From Balneolaceae bacterium UBA7797 (GTDB lineage Bacteria; Bacteroidota; Rhodothermia; Balneolales; Balneolaceae), in assembly GCA_002480645.1 (NCBI GenBank), contig DLCN01000003.1, positions 1 to 64,000 of the forward strand: a stretch of DNA of 64,000 nucleotides, written 5' to 3'. Below, piece after piece: positions 24,702-33,643 of the stretch. Under the pieces are notes generated by a model that made no database searches, was not told where the DNA came from, and was given only the letters and a program-made list of their open reading frames with translations. A program made the translations under genes and the position numbers. How positions within the stretch are numbered: the stretch's first letter is position 1; every line of letters begins with the position of its first letter.

Positions 24702-27593
24702 GTGAAAAAACACATAATCACGGTAATCCTTACAGCACTCTTTTTATCAACAAATACGTTTGCGCAATCTAAAGGGCAAATTACCGGAACCGTAGTTGAC
24801 TCTGAGTCAGGTGAGACACTAATCGGAGTTAACGTTGTAATTGATGGTACCATAAAAGGTACTGCTACCGACATTGACGGAAATTATACGATCCGCAATG
24901 TGGATGCGGGGACATACGATATCAAAGTCAGTTATCTGTCCTATGCTACTCAGTTAATAACCGGGGTAAAAGTAGGCGAAGGCGAAACCGTAAAGCTCGA
25001 CATTGCTCTGCAACCCGAAACTGAGCTTCTCGAAGAAATTGTAGTAACTGCAGAAGTCGTACTTAATAACGAGGCCGGCTTATTGAGGCAGAGACAGAAA
25101 TCGCTTGCCTTTAGCGATGCTATTTCTGCAGAAACGATCTCTAAATCCGGCGCAGGTGATGCAGCCGGAGCACTCAAAAAAGTGGTTGGAGCCTCTGTGG
25201 TAGGAGGTAAATATGTTTTCATTCGTGGTTTAGGAGATCGTTATACCTCATCTCATTTGAATGGCCTCGAGCTACCAAGTGCAGATCCTAATAAGAAAGC
25301 ATTCCAATTAGATATTTTTCCAAGCAGTCTGCTAGAGAATATCACTACAATAAAGACCTTTACTCCGGATAAACCCGGTAACTTCAGTGGTGGTTTGGTA
25401 GATGTAAATACCAAAGACTTCCCTGAAACGATGATGTTTCAGTTGTCTGCCTCCACCACCTATCTCACCGGGACAACTTTTGAGGATGTTTTGCAGGGTG
25501 AAAGTACCAGTACAGATTGGCTGGGTTACGGAGATGGTTCCAGAGAATTGTCTGATTTTGTGATTGGATATCTTGATGATCCGGCTCACGATAATTTTCC
25601 ATCAGCCAGAGGTGCAAGACGGGATTCTCTGGCTGCCGATACACTGGATCGTTTGTCCAATGCATTTACAGGGAATTTTGAACCGGTTGAGCAAAGAGCA
25701 ATTCTGAATCAAGGTTATGGAATTTCATTTGGTAACAAATCCACCTTATTTGGAAGAGAGTTCGGATATATTGCCAGTCTGAATTATGGAAATGCATACT
25801 CTTCGTATCGTAACGGAGTAAACGCAGGTTATTTATTGAATAGCACAGTGGATGCAGCTCAAGGGTTAGATCCAATTTTTACATATAGTGATCGTCGGGG
25901 AACAAGATCGGTAGATGTAGGTGGACTATTGAATGTGGCTTATAAGTTATCGGATCTGCATAAGATTAAAGCTACTCTCATTGCCACAAGAAACGGAGCA
26001 CAGACCGGACGTTATCTTGCGGGTTTTGATGACGAACTGTCAACTAATGATGGTGCAACTGCGCATAATCGGGTTGTAGATTATGTTGAAAGAAGTCTCT
26101 TCTCTACACAGTTTGGAGGCAAACATTCATTTCCTGCACTCAATAACACTATTGTAGAATGGAAATCTGCATTTTCAAAAAATACTCAGGACGAACCCAA
26201 CCGTAGACTTGCTATAACAGAATCGTTTGATCGAGAGTTAGCCGGTAAGGATTCAACTTTTTACGGTTTCCCAAATGGATTTCCATACCCTACCCGCTTT
26301 TACCGAACATTGACGGAGCAAAGTGTGAATGCGGCATTGGATATTACCGTGCCCTTTAAGTCCTTCACAGGATCAAAAGGTTCAATAAAATTTGGGGCCT
26401 ATATTAATCAGGCAGAAAGAACATTCAGGGAAGATGCTTTCGATTTTCAGTCTGAAATAAGTAATCTGCTTCGTGACCCAAATGTAAGAGGTGATCTGGA
26501 TGCCTTTTTCAGCTATTCCGGTATAACAGAAGTAACAGAAAGTGGACGCTATTATTTTGGGGTAGTACCTCTTGAGATCTCTGATATTCGTAATAATTAT
26601 GATGGTACAAGAGATATTACGGCTACTTATGCCATGATTGAATTACCGGTTATTGACCGGCTAAAACTGATCACTGGTGTTCGTATGGAGATGGCAGAGA
26701 TCACTCTGGTAACTCAGGATTCTACTCTGGAAAAGGGACAATTGAATGATACCGATTATCTCCCCTCAGTTAGTTTGGTCTACTCACTTGCTGATAATAT
26801 GAACCTGAGAAGTGCTTATACAAAAACACTGGCTCGCCCCAACTTCAGAGAACTGGCTCCATACGTAACAGTAAACTTTTCAGGTGGATTTCAGGAAGCA
26901 GGTAATCTGGACCTTCAGAGGACCCTTATCACCAACTATGATCTGCGTTGGGAGTGGTTCATGAGTCCGGGCGAGGTTTTGGCTGTAAGTGGTTTCTATA
27001 AAGATTTCGAAAAACCAATTGAGACAGTAATTGATCTGGAAAGTGGTGACGGGGATGCTATAACCTATATGAATGTGCCTACTGGTCAGGTTCTTGGTCT
27101 GGAATTAGAAGCGAAAAAGAATCTTGGGTTCATCTCTGATGCAATGAAATATTTTGCAGTTTCAGCAAACCTCTCATTGATCAACTCAAAAGTTGATATC
27201 CCTGAAGAGGAATATATGGTTATACAAAGTCGTGACTCTTCTGCCTCTAGAACCCGTCCGCTTTTTGGCCAGTCAGATTATATAGCAAACTTTGATGTGT
27301 CGTATGAAAATCCGGAAAATGGATTTGCTGCATCGTTGAATTTCAACACATTCGGGGATCGATTAGCAGCTGTGAGTTATGGTGCTACCCCAAATATTTA
27401 TGAGAGGTCGTACGGAACCCTCGATTTTCTGACCACCAAGCAGTTTGGAGATCATTTCGAATTGTCTTTCTCCATCAGAAATATATTAGATCCTGATATC
27501 GTACAGTCACAGGAATTCAAAGGAAAAGAATTTGTGAACAGCTCATACAAGATCGGGCGAGCGATCAAATTCGGAGTAAAGTACAGGCTTTAA
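24702..27593 (+). CDS. TonB-dependent outer-membrane receptor with CarboxypepD-regulatory domain
   Basis: A 963-residue receptor beginning with GTG. A signal peptide (1-21, ending T-F-A-Q-S) is followed by a carboxypeptidase-regulatory-like beta domain (about 26-105: I-T-G-T-V-V-D-S, then G-T-A-T-D-I-D-G-N-Y), then a TonB-box-like E-E-I-V-V-T-A and a plug domain with R-G-L-G-D-R-Y, and a long barrel. The C-terminus K-F-G-V-K-Y-R-L is a typical barrel end. Such receptors use energy from the TonB-ExbB-ExbD complex to import bound ligands. The ligand is not identifiable. It is followed after 52 bases by a secreted sorting-domain protein, a recurring pairing in this lineage as far as I recall. 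Confidence 0.92.
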   Translation: MKKHIITVILTALFLSTNTFAQSKGQITGTVVDSESGETLIGVNVVIDGTIKGTATDIDGNYTIRNVDAGTYDIKVSYLSYATQLITGVKVGEGETVKLDIALQPETELLEEIVVTAEVVLNNEAGLLRQRQKSLAFSDAISAETISKSGAGDAAGALKKVVGASVVGGKYVFIRGLGDRYTSSHLNGLELPSADPNKKAFQLDIFPSSLLENITTIKTFTPDKPGNFSGGLVDVNTKDFPETMMFQLSASTTYLTGTTFEDVLQGESTSTDWLGYGDGSRELSDFVIGYLDDPAHDNFPSARGARRDSLAADTLDRLSNAFTGNFEPVEQRAILNQGYGISFGNKSTLFGREFGYIASLNYGNAYSSYRNGVNAGYLLNSTVDAAQGLDPIFTYSDRRGTRSVDVGGLLNVAYKLSDLHKIKATLIATRNGAQTGRYLAGFDDELSTNDGATAHNRVVDYVERSLFSTQFGGKHSFPALNNTIVEWKSAFSKNTQDEPNRRLAITESFDRELAGKDSTFYGFPNGFPYPTRFYRTLTEQSVNAALDITVPFKSFTGSKGSIKFGAYINQAERTFREDAFDFQSEISNLLRDPNVRGDLDAFFSYSGITEVTESGRYYFGVVPLEISDIRNNYDGTRDITATYAMIELPVIDRLKLITGVRMEMAEITLVTQDSTLEKGQLNDTDYLPSVSLVYSLADNMNLRSAYTKTLARPNFRELAPYVTVNFSGGFQEAGNLDLQRTLITNYDLRWEWFMSPGEVLAVSGFYKDFEKPIETVIDLESGDGDAITYMNVPTGQVLGLELEAKKNLGFISDAMKYFAVSANLSLINSKVDIPEEEYMVIQSRDSSASRTRPLFGQSDYIANFDVSYENPENGFAASLNFNTFGDRLAAVSYGATPNIYERSYGTLDFLTTKQFGDHFELSFSIRNILDPDIVQSQEFKGKEFVNSSYKIGRAIKFGVKYRL

Positions 27594-27645
27594 AAGGAAT
27601 TGGATTATTAAACCCAAACACCAAAACAAAACCTAACAAACAACT

Positions 27646-29283
27646 ATGTTAAAACGACTACAAATCTTGTTCGTGTTCCTACTCTTGCCATTCGTATCGA
27701 TGGCACAGGTTACCGTTACCGGACAAATCACTTCAGATACGTACTGGACTGCTGATACAGAATACATTCTTGACGGAATTGTATATGTAACAAATGGCGC
27801 AAGCCTGTATATCGAAGCCGGAACTGTAATTAAAGCAGAAGACGGACAGGATGTAGATGCCACTGCTCTTGTGATCACCCGTGGATCTAAGATCTTTGCT
27901 GAGGGTACCGCTACTGATCCAATCATCTTCACTTCCATCAATGATGACGGATCTTTGACCAAAGATGATACCGGAGAATGGGGTGGAGTGATCATTTTGG
28001 GTAAATCGATCACCAACAACGACACTGAAAAATTAGTGGAAGGTCTGAATCAGATAGAAACCGATCCAGCACTGGCCGGATATGGTGGAACCGATCCTAT
28101 GGACAACTCAGGGGTAATGCGCTATGTATCAATTCGCTACTCGGGGGTAAACGTAGGTCAGGATTCCGGAAACGAGATCCAGGGTCTTACCTTAGGAGCT
28201 GTAGGTGCCGGAACTACACTGGAATACATCGAATCTTTTGCATCGAAAGATGATGGATACGAATTCTTTGGTGGTACCGTAAATACCAAATACATGATCT
28301 CTGCCTTTGTTGAAGATGACGGATTTGATTGGGATCAGGGATTCAGTGGAAAAGGGCAGTTCTGGTTCGTAATTCAGGATACAGACGAAACCGGACGTGC
28401 TGCAGAAATGGACGGAGCAGGTGGAGACGAAACTGGTCGTCCGTATGCATTCCCGGTAATTTCAAATGCCACATACATCGGACCCGGCTCAACAGAAGTT
28501 CCTGGTGGCGACGGATCCGGCGAATTACTGATGTTCCGTGATAACACCGGTGGAGAGTACCATAACTCAATTTTTGCATCTCACTCAGGCGATGCCGTTC
28601 ATGTTGAGGATAAGAACGCAGGTGGAATTGGTAGCCGTGCGCGACTAGAAGCAGATTCTTTGAATATCATGAACAGTATCTTCTTCGATTTTGGTGGAGA
28701 AACCAATTTTGCCAACATCTTTAATGATACCTTTGCCGCAGATCACTTCACTGCAACTTCAACCGGTAACGTGATGGCTGATCCTGGTTTTGCACTAACA
28801 AATGCTGCCATAGGTGGCCTTGATTATCGCCTTGCACTTAATAGTTCTGCCTGGACCGGAGCTGTTATTCCTGATGATGATTTCTTCACTGAAGTTTCGT
28901 TCAAAGGTGCTTTTGGTCAATCTAACTGGTTAGCCGGATGGACGGCGCTTACAGCTTATGGTCATATCACTGGTAGCACCATCACTGAGATCGAAACTAT
29001 TGCAGAAGATGTGCCAACTTCAATCGAATTGAAGCAGAACTATCCAAACCCTTTCAACCCATCTACAAAGATCACTTTTGCTCTGCCTTCTACACAGAAA
29101 GTAAGCCTGAAAGTGTACGATATGCTGGGACGGGAAGTGGCTACGTTAGTAAATAATCAGACAATTTCTGCCGGTAGTACTACCGTAAACTTTGATGCAT
29201 CCAGCCTTTCTAGCGGTGTGTACATTTACCGATTGGTTGGAGGTAACACAGTTGTTACCAGAAAAATGACTTTGATCAAGTAA
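27646..29283 (+). CDS. Secreted protein with type IX sorting domain, partner of TonB receptor
   Basis: A 545-residue exported protein: signal peptide (1-20, ending S-M-A-Q-V), a body with acidic, glycine-rich beta repeats (D-G-Y-E-F-F-G-G-T-V, W-G-G-V-I-I-L-G), resembling a right-handed beta-helix, and a C-terminal type IX secretion sorting domain (about 463-545) beginning N-Y-P-N-P-F-N-P-S and ending R-K-M-T-L-I-K. It is immediately downstream of the TonB-dependent receptor, which suggests that the two act together on the same ligand. Homologues are sometimes loosely named 'multidrug transporter'; no transporter features are present. Function is otherwise unknown. Confidence 0.85.
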   Translation: MLKRLQILFVFLLLPFVSMAQVTVTGQITSDTYWTADTEYILDGIVYVTNGASLYIEAGTVIKAEDGQDVDATALVITRGSKIFAEGTATDPIIFTSINDDGSLTKDDTGEWGGVIILGKSITNNDTEKLVEGLNQIETDPALAGYGGTDPMDNSGVMRYVSIRYSGVNVGQDSGNEIQGLTLGAVGAGTTLEYIESFASKDDGYEFFGGTVNTKYMISAFVEDDGFDWDQGFSGKGQFWFVIQDTDETGRAAEMDGAGGDETGRPYAFPVISNATYIGPGSTEVPGGDGSGELLMFRDNTGGEYHNSIFASHSGDAVHVEDKNAGGIGSRARLEADSLNIMNSIFFDFGGETNFANIFNDTFAADHFTATSTGNVMADPGFALTNAAIGGLDYRLALNSSAWTGAVIPDDDFFTEVSFKGAFGQSNWLAGWTALTAYGHITGSTITEIETIAEDVPTSIELKQNYPNPFNPSTKITFALPSTQKVSLKVYDMLGREVATLVNNQTISAGSTTVNFDASSLSSGVYIYRLVGGNTVVTRKMTLIK

Positions 29284-29339
29284 TCAAATTCTACTCAAGA
29301 AACGTCTCACTTCATTGTGAGGTGTGCTGATCACAAGGG

Positions 29340-29372
29340 GAGTTTCAGGGAACTGAAACTCTCTTTTTTTTT
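29340..29372 (+). terminator. Intrinsic terminator after the secreted sorting-domain protein
   Basis: GAGTTTCAG (29340-29348) pairs perfectly with CTGAAACTC (29353-29361) around GGAA, followed by TC and a T-tract of about ten bases. It ends the receptor-partner unit. Confidence 0.92.
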
Positions 29373-29428
29373 GGAACCGTATTGCTTTTCTTTCGGTTTG
29401 ATGGGAGTACAACTTTAAAGCCAATATT

Positions 29429-29863
29429 TTGATCTTCGTTACCCGAAAAACCCATTTTAATGCCGCACATCGTTTGCATAACCCGAACAGATCTGATGAC
29501 TGGAATTCAGAAACCTACGGAAAATGCAATTACCCGAACTGGCACGGGCATAATTATATCATCGAAGTTACTGTTGCCGGTTCACCCGATCCGGAAACCG
29601 GATATGTGATTGATCTGGGAGACCTGAAATCGATCATAAACGAGAAAGTGCTGGAGCCTTGCGACCACAGAAACCTGAATATTGATGTTCCCTTTCTGGA
29701 GGGAGTCATCCCAACCTCAGAGAATCTGGTGAAAGCCTTTTATGACCAATTGAAAGATGAGGTAGAAGCAGCAGCCTCAGAAGGCAGCATCCTTTATTCA
29801 GTTAAACTGTTTGAGACAGAACGGAATATTGCTGAATACTGCCCTTACATTACTATTGGGTGA
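29429..29863 (+). CDS. 6-pyruvoyltetrahydropterin synthase-like enzyme (PTPS/QueD family)
   Basis: A 144-residue T-fold enzyme beginning with TTG at 29429. Zinc ligands H14, H39 and H41 and catalytic C33 are present, with D79-H80 and pterin-anchoring E129. The spacing C33-x5-H39-G-H41 is that described for 6-pyruvoyltetrahydropterin synthases of biopterin synthesis; QueD usually has C-x3-HGH, and folate-linked PTPS-III has E-x2-HGH. This favours the reaction from dihydroneopterin triphosphate to 6-pyruvoyltetrahydropterin, inferred from the motif alone. folE2 at 31.3 kb would supply the substrate. Its last 11 bases overlap the convergent GH5 gene. Confidence 0.88.
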   Translation: MIFVTRKTHFNAAHRLHNPNRSDDWNSETYGKCNYPNWHGHNYIIEVTVAGSPDPETGYVIDLGDLKSIINEKVLEPCDHRNLNIDVPFLEGVIPTSENLVKAFYDQLKDEVEAAASEGSILYSVKLFETERNIAEYCPYITIG

Positions 29864-31109
29864 GCGACTCATCGTTTGCAGGCACAGAGAAACCCAGTGC
29901 TTCGATATATCCGGTATTCGGGAATGAATTCCTGTATAACGAATTTGTATTGAATTTTTTTAAAGCTTCTATGGAAACGTCTCTGTCTGGTCTCCGGGTT
30001 CTGATGGCTTTGAATGTACTTCGGTCGCCTTCAGTAAATTCTATGATCTGTGCGTATTCTTCCGGTTGTTCAAAATTCATGATGCCCCGGGTATTTTTCA
30101 TTTTCTTGTAGGGCCAGAACGCCCAGTTGATCTCGTGTTCATCCAATAACTCTCTGAACTCAAGTACCCATTCATCGGTATTTTCACCGGATTCTCCCAT
30201 ATAGATCGGAACATTGTAGGTATCCCTGAAATCCAGGTATTCCTGAATAGCTCCGACCTCAACTTCCATCCAGTATTTGTGAAATTCGTAAGCCAGCTTA
30301 TCATCGAAGGGTTCGCTGAAAACGGAAAAATTGGTATTCCATTGAGCACCGCCCAGAAATATGATATGATCCTGATCTACTTCCCGAATAGATTCGGTGA
30401 TCTTCTTGTATAAAGGTTCCAACTCAGGTAATAACACATCAAAATCATCTTCGAAATAATGGGCGATAGGCTCGTTCAGCAGATCATAGCCGATCACAGT
30501 GGTATTGTTTTTATAATGATCGGCAATTCTGGTCCATATCTCTGTAATCTGTTCCTGACTGTCCTCATCCAGAAATAGGTACGGATAGCCATAACCATCA
30601 TCGATATTATCACCGGTTTGTCCTCCCGGTGCGGCGTGCATATCGAGTAACACCCAGAGGCCGTGCCTGGCACTCCAGTCCACCACTTTGTCCAGATAGG
30701 TAAAGCCCAGATCCTGCCCACCCATATAATGCTCTCCCGTAAACAAGCGGTAATTAAATGGCACCCGAATGTGATTGGCACCGATGCTTTTTAAGAATGC
30801 TATATCATCTTCTTTAATGTAACTATCGAGATATTCCTGCCAGAATGCATCAGTTTGATCGGGACCAACTAACTGCCGGAAAGATTCATCGATCATCCAG
30901 GCCGCATTTGTCTTTTGAAATTTGAACATATAGCCCTCAGGTAACAACCAATTCCCAAGATTCGTCCCCTTTAATATTACGGGTTCACCATCGGGGGAGA
31001 TAAACTGACTACCGGAAACGGTCATGAATTTGGGTTGGGGTTCACTTTCTGAACAGGATATCGTTACAAGCAAAAGAGCGATCAAAGCTCGTAGAATAGT
31101 TGACTTCAT
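29853..31109 (-). CDS. Glycoside hydrolase family 5 lipoprotein
   Basis: A 418-residue secreted hydrolase. The N-terminus has a lipoprotein signal with likely lipidated C19 (V-T-I-S-C-S). The (beta/alpha)8 domain shows G-T-N-L-G-N-W, I-R-V-P-F-N-Y, L-D-M-H-A-A-P-G, then the acid/base E213 in L-L-N-E-P and the nucleophile E306 in Y-M-G-E-S-G. These place it in GH5 (cellulase-like), which cleaves beta-linked glucans or mannans; the exact substrate is not predictable. The cell-surface or periplasmic location follows from the signal. Its 3' end overlaps the PTPS gene by 11 bases in convergent orientation, and its start faces folE2 across a 190-base gap. Confidence 0.9.
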   Translation of the reverse strand: MKSTILRALIALLLVTISCSESEPQPKFMTVSGSQFISPDGEPVILKGTNLGNWLLPEGYMFKFQKTNAAWMIDESFRQLVGPDQTDAFWQEYLDSYIKEDDIAFLKSIGANHIRVPFNYRLFTGEHYMGGQDLGFTYLDKVVDWSARHGLWVLLDMHAAPGGQTGDNIDDGYGYPYLFLDEDSQEQITEIWTRIADHYKNNTTVIGYDLLNEPIAHYFEDDFDVLLPELEPLYKKITESIREVDQDHIIFLGGAQWNTNFSVFSEPFDDKLAYEFHKYWMEVEVGAIQEYLDFRDTYNVPIYMGESGENTDEWVLEFRELLDEHEINWAFWPYKKMKNTRGIMNFEQPEEYAQIIEFTEGDRSTFKAIRTRRPDRDVSIEALKKFNTNSLYRNSFPNTGYIEALGFSVPANDESLTQ

Positions 31110-31156
31110 AATTTTTGATTACAGGTCGGTTAGGACTTTTTGTTTAAATGCGGAGT

Positions 31157-31177
31157 AATGAATGTGCCCCATTCATT
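31157..31177. other. 8-bp inverted repeat between divergent GH5 and folE2 genes
   Basis: AATGAATG (31157-31164) is perfectly complemented by CATTCATT (31170-31177) around a 5-base loop. An outer TTTAAATG (31143-31150) can alternatively pair with CATTTAAA (31174-31181). It lies in the divergent GH5-folE2 gap without a T-tract, so an operator is more likely than a terminator. The rest of this 190-base gap shows nothing else I can name. Confidence 0.35.
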
Positions 31178-31302
31178 TAAAGGTTTTATGAAATGAAAAC
31201 GAATCGGGTATCTGTAAAAAATAGATAATTACCGAACGAAAGAAAGGGGATTAATGTCGATATCGGGGAAAGCATTTATTTTAATATTGAATTATCAATC
31301 CT

Positions 31303-32202
31303 ATGATCTCAAATCAAGTACAAAGATTTTACGATCCTACATTTACTGTAACACCTGAATACAAGGCATCACTTCCCGACCTGCAAAATGGTCCTGCTTC
31401 GTTAATTGAAGGGGCCAATGTTCCCATCCAACAGGTGGGTATATCCAACTTCAAGCTGCCTCTACAGATCAAAAAGCGTGATGGGAAACCGGTAACACTG
31501 GAAGTCTCGGTAGATGGATATGTGAGTCTGGATGCCGGAAAAAAAGGCATCAATATGAGCCGGATCATGCGCACATTCTACAAGTTCAAGGATGAAGTGT
31601 TTTCTCTCGATATGCTCGAAAGAGTGCTTAAAGCATATAAAGAAGATCTGGAATCACAGGAATCATTTTTAAGATTATCGTTCTCTTATCCAATGGTGAT
31701 GGAAAGTTTACGATCAGGAATGGAAGGGTATCAATACTATGATGTTTCGTTTGAAGGCCATTTAGATAACTACGATCAGTTTCATAAACATATGCATTTA
31801 AGCTTTGTGTATAGTAGTGCGTGCCCTTGTTCGTATGAACTGGCCGAACATGCCCGGGAGGATCGGGGCGTAGCCGCCATCCCGCATAGTCAGCGCAGTA
31901 TTGCAGATGTTACTGTTGCGTTGAAAGATGAGTTTTTTGTGGAAGATCTGGTACAGGTATGTCGTGCAGCACTTAAGACAGAAACTCAGGTTATGGTAAA
32001 GAGAGAAGATGAACAGGCATTTGCTGAATTGAACGGGGCCTACCAGAAGTTTGTGGAAGATGCTGCCCGGCTACTCTATGAAGAGTTGGACAGTTACAAC
32101 AGTGTCAGAGATTTTGTAGTACGCTGTGCTCATTTGGAAAGTTTGCACAGCCATGATGCCGTAAGCCGGATCTGTAAAGGCTTGCCCAACGGATTGAGAT
32201 AA
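31303..32202 (+). CDS. folE2: GTP cyclohydrolase FolE2 (type IB)
   Basis: Converts GTP to 7,8-dihydroneopterin triphosphate, the entry point of folate, biopterin and queuosine synthesis. FolE2 (COG1469) is the metal-flexible form used instead of FolE, often under zinc limitation. Hallmarks: G-I-N-M-S-R-I-M-R (82-90), active-site C174-P-C176 in S-S-A-C-P-C-S, and H-S-Q-R-S (195-199). 299 residues is full length. Its product is the substrate of the PTPS-like enzyme 1.4 kb upstream, though the intervening GH5 gene on the other strand rules out one transcript. A terminator follows. No zinc-regulator site is obvious. Confidence 0.95.
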   Translation: MISNQVQRFYDPTFTVTPEYKASLPDLQNGPASLIEGANVPIQQVGISNFKLPLQIKKRDGKPVTLEVSVDGYVSLDAGKKGINMSRIMRTFYKFKDEVFSLDMLERVLKAYKEDLESQESFLRLSFSYPMVMESLRSGMEGYQYYDVSFEGHLDNYDQFHKHMHLSFVYSSACPCSYELAEHAREDRGVAAIPHSQRSIADVTVALKDEFFVEDLVQVCRAALKTETQVMVKREDEQAFAELNGAYQKFVEDAARLLYEELDSYNSVRDFVVRCAHLESLHSHDAVSRICKGLPNGLR

Positions 32203-32229
32203 GTAGTTGAGTTCACGTGTGTGAGAGTA

Positions 32230-32262
32230 AAAGCCTTCAGCTTATAGCTGAGGGCTTTTTTA
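32230..32262. terminator. Bidirectional intrinsic terminator between folE2 and MerR gene
   Basis: AAAGCCTTCAGC (32230-32241) pairs with GCTGAGGGCTTT (32247-32258), with one G-T pair, followed by a T-tract. It ends the plus-strand folE2 transcript. The MerR stop codon (32260-32262) sits inside the T-tract, and the A-run on the left arm gives a weaker T-tract for the opposite direction. Confidence 0.88.
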
Positions 32263-33012
32263 TAAATTCAGATCAGCATATACGTTCATGGATTCTCTCA
32301 TAAATTCAGCTAATCCGGGTTTATGAACATCATAAAAATTTCTGAAACGCTGGTCGGAAACATACATTTCACCTAACGCTTTAAATACTTCGGCAGAGGT
32401 CTTGTAGAATTGTTCATTCACCGCGTGTTGGCGAGCCATCAGGTGTTGAACTTCTTTTGAATCAGCTGATTGCCCCATCAAAGTTGCCATTTCTTTAGCA
32501 ATTTCGAGCTGTTCGTTTTTAATGGATGCCATATCATCCTTCGACATCTTTTGGACGTTCGATCGGGATTGTTTCACTAAACCGGGATCGTAGTTTTCTT
32601 CTACTTCTTTCTCCCACGCTTCAATCTCATCTCTGTTGAAGCCTTTGTACAGATTATGATCATCACTCATTATTTCCTCCTGATCGATCACTTTAATGGT
32701 TTGTGCTAAGGTGGACAAAAGTACATCGAGACGTTCACGGCGATGTAGTAGTGCTGCCTGATGTTTTTTCAGAGCTTCGGACTCGTTGAAGTCCGGGTCA
32801 TCCAGTATTCTCTTAATAACCTTAAGTGGCATTTCGAGTTCTTTAAAGAATAAGATCTGTTGAAGTCTTAATAACTCAGTGCGGGTATAATATCTGTATT
32901 TGGAATCCCCTCTGAAATCAGGCTTCAATAATCCTATTTTATCATAATATCTGAGAGTTCGAACAGATACACCGGATAGCCTTGCTAATTCACCGATCTT
33001 GTAAAGTCTCAT
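32260..33012 (-). CDS. MerR-family regulator with TipAS-like ligand domain
   Basis: A 250-residue transcription factor. Residues 1-70 form the MerR winged-helix domain (Y-K-I-G-E-L-A-R-L-S-G-V-S-V-R-T-L-R-Y-Y), then a coiled dimerisation helix (about 75-115), and residues about 130-250 resemble the all-alpha TipAS drug-recognition domain (E-A-W-E-K-E-V near its start, Y-V-S-D-x-R-F-x-x-F-Y near its end). Regulators of this kind bind an under-twisted long-spacer promoter and activate on small-molecule binding. A matching dyad lies in its own promoter (33031-33055), implying autoregulation. A cupin gene is divergent, 101 bases away, and may be co-regulated. The ligand is unknown. Confidence 0.93.
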   Translation of the reverse strand: MRLYKIGELARLSGVSVRTLRYYDKIGLLKPDFRGDSKYRYYTRTELLRLQQILFFKELEMPLKVIKRILDDPDFNESEALKKHQAALLHRRERLDVLLSTLAQTIKVIDQEEIMSDDHNLYKGFNRDEIEAWEKEVEENYDPGLVKQSRSNVQKMSKDDMASIKNEQLEIAKEMATLMGQSADSKEVQHLMARQHAVNEQFYKTSAEVFKALGEMYVSDQRFRNFYDVHKPGLAEFMRESMNVYADLNL

Positions 33013-33025
33013 GTTTTTTTGAGTA

Positions 33026-33055
33026 AGTTAAGGCCTGACGTAACCGGAGAGTCAA
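33026..33055 (-). promoter_or_regulatory. MerR-type promoter/operator upstream of the regulator gene
   Basis: On the minus strand TTGACT (33055-33050) is followed by the imperfect dyad CTCCGGTTACGTCAGG (33049-33034) and then a -10-like TTAACT (33031-33026), an 18-19-base spacer as in MerR-controlled promoters. The CTC...TTACG...AGG pattern resembles TipA-type operators. It starts 14 bases before the regulator's ATG and faces the cupin gene. Confidence 0.6.
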
Positions 33056-33113
33056 GCACTGTATTCAGAAAATAATATCAGAAGAAACATTGACCACAAT
33101 TAAATCAATCACA

Positions 33114-33581
33114 ATGAAAAGAAATACACTTTATATACCTGCCATAATGCTACTGATCATTACTTCAGGATTTGTTGGATGGCAGGGAAAAACGATCTAC
33201 GACAAATTGGAAACCGGCGTGACGAAACAATCCGATTCTGAAGTATCCCACGAAAGCTGGGGCGACTTTTATACGTATTCGCCTGAAGCCACCACCGAAA
33301 CTTTTGGTACTAAGAATATGCTTACCGGGGTTGCAGTGATCGAGCCGGGCAAACAGATACATCCTCCACATCAACATTCGGCGGAAGAATTCCTTTTTAT
33401 TGTGGATGGGGAAGGAACCTGGAGTATTGAGGGAAAAGAATTTAAAGCACAAAAAGGGGATATGATGTACGCTGAACCATGGGATTGGCATGGAATTACC
33501 AATACCGGCGACACTCCACTCACATTTTTTGTGGTAAAATGGGATAATAAGGGAGTAGAATTACCCAAAAGAAAAGAATAG
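33114..33581 (+). CDS. Membrane-anchored cupin-domain protein
   Basis: I start at the ATG at 33114 (M-K-R-N-T-L-Y) because the in-frame TTG at 33090 adds residues that look non-coding. Residues about 6-26 form an uncleaved anchor or signal, then a single cupin-2 beta-barrel follows with the metal-binding H-P-P-H-Q-H (histidines spaced H-x-x-H-x-H), E-E-F-L-F-I-V-D-G-E-G, and the second motif containing W-D-W-H-G. The family includes many metal-dependent dioxygenases, isomerases and binding proteins, so the reaction is open. It is divergent from the TipA-like MerR gene and could be its target. Confidence 0.82.
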   Translation: MKRNTLYIPAIMLLIITSGFVGWQGKTIYDKLETGVTKQSDSEVSHESWGDFYTYSPEATTETFGTKNMLTGVAVIEPGKQIHPPHQHSAEEFLFIVDGEGTWSIEGKEFKAQKGDMMYAEPWDWHGITNTGDTPLTFFVVKWDNKGVELPKRKE

Positions 33582-33643
33582 TAAAGAGATTATGTTGAGT
33601 TAACAGGAAGTGCCTATCTTCCAAGGCTACAATTTAATCCAAA

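Noticed and set aside
27646..29283. Annotation as a multidrug transporter
   Set aside because: Only a signal peptide is hydrophobic; there are no transmembrane helices, and a C-terminal type IX sorting domain shows that it is secreted.
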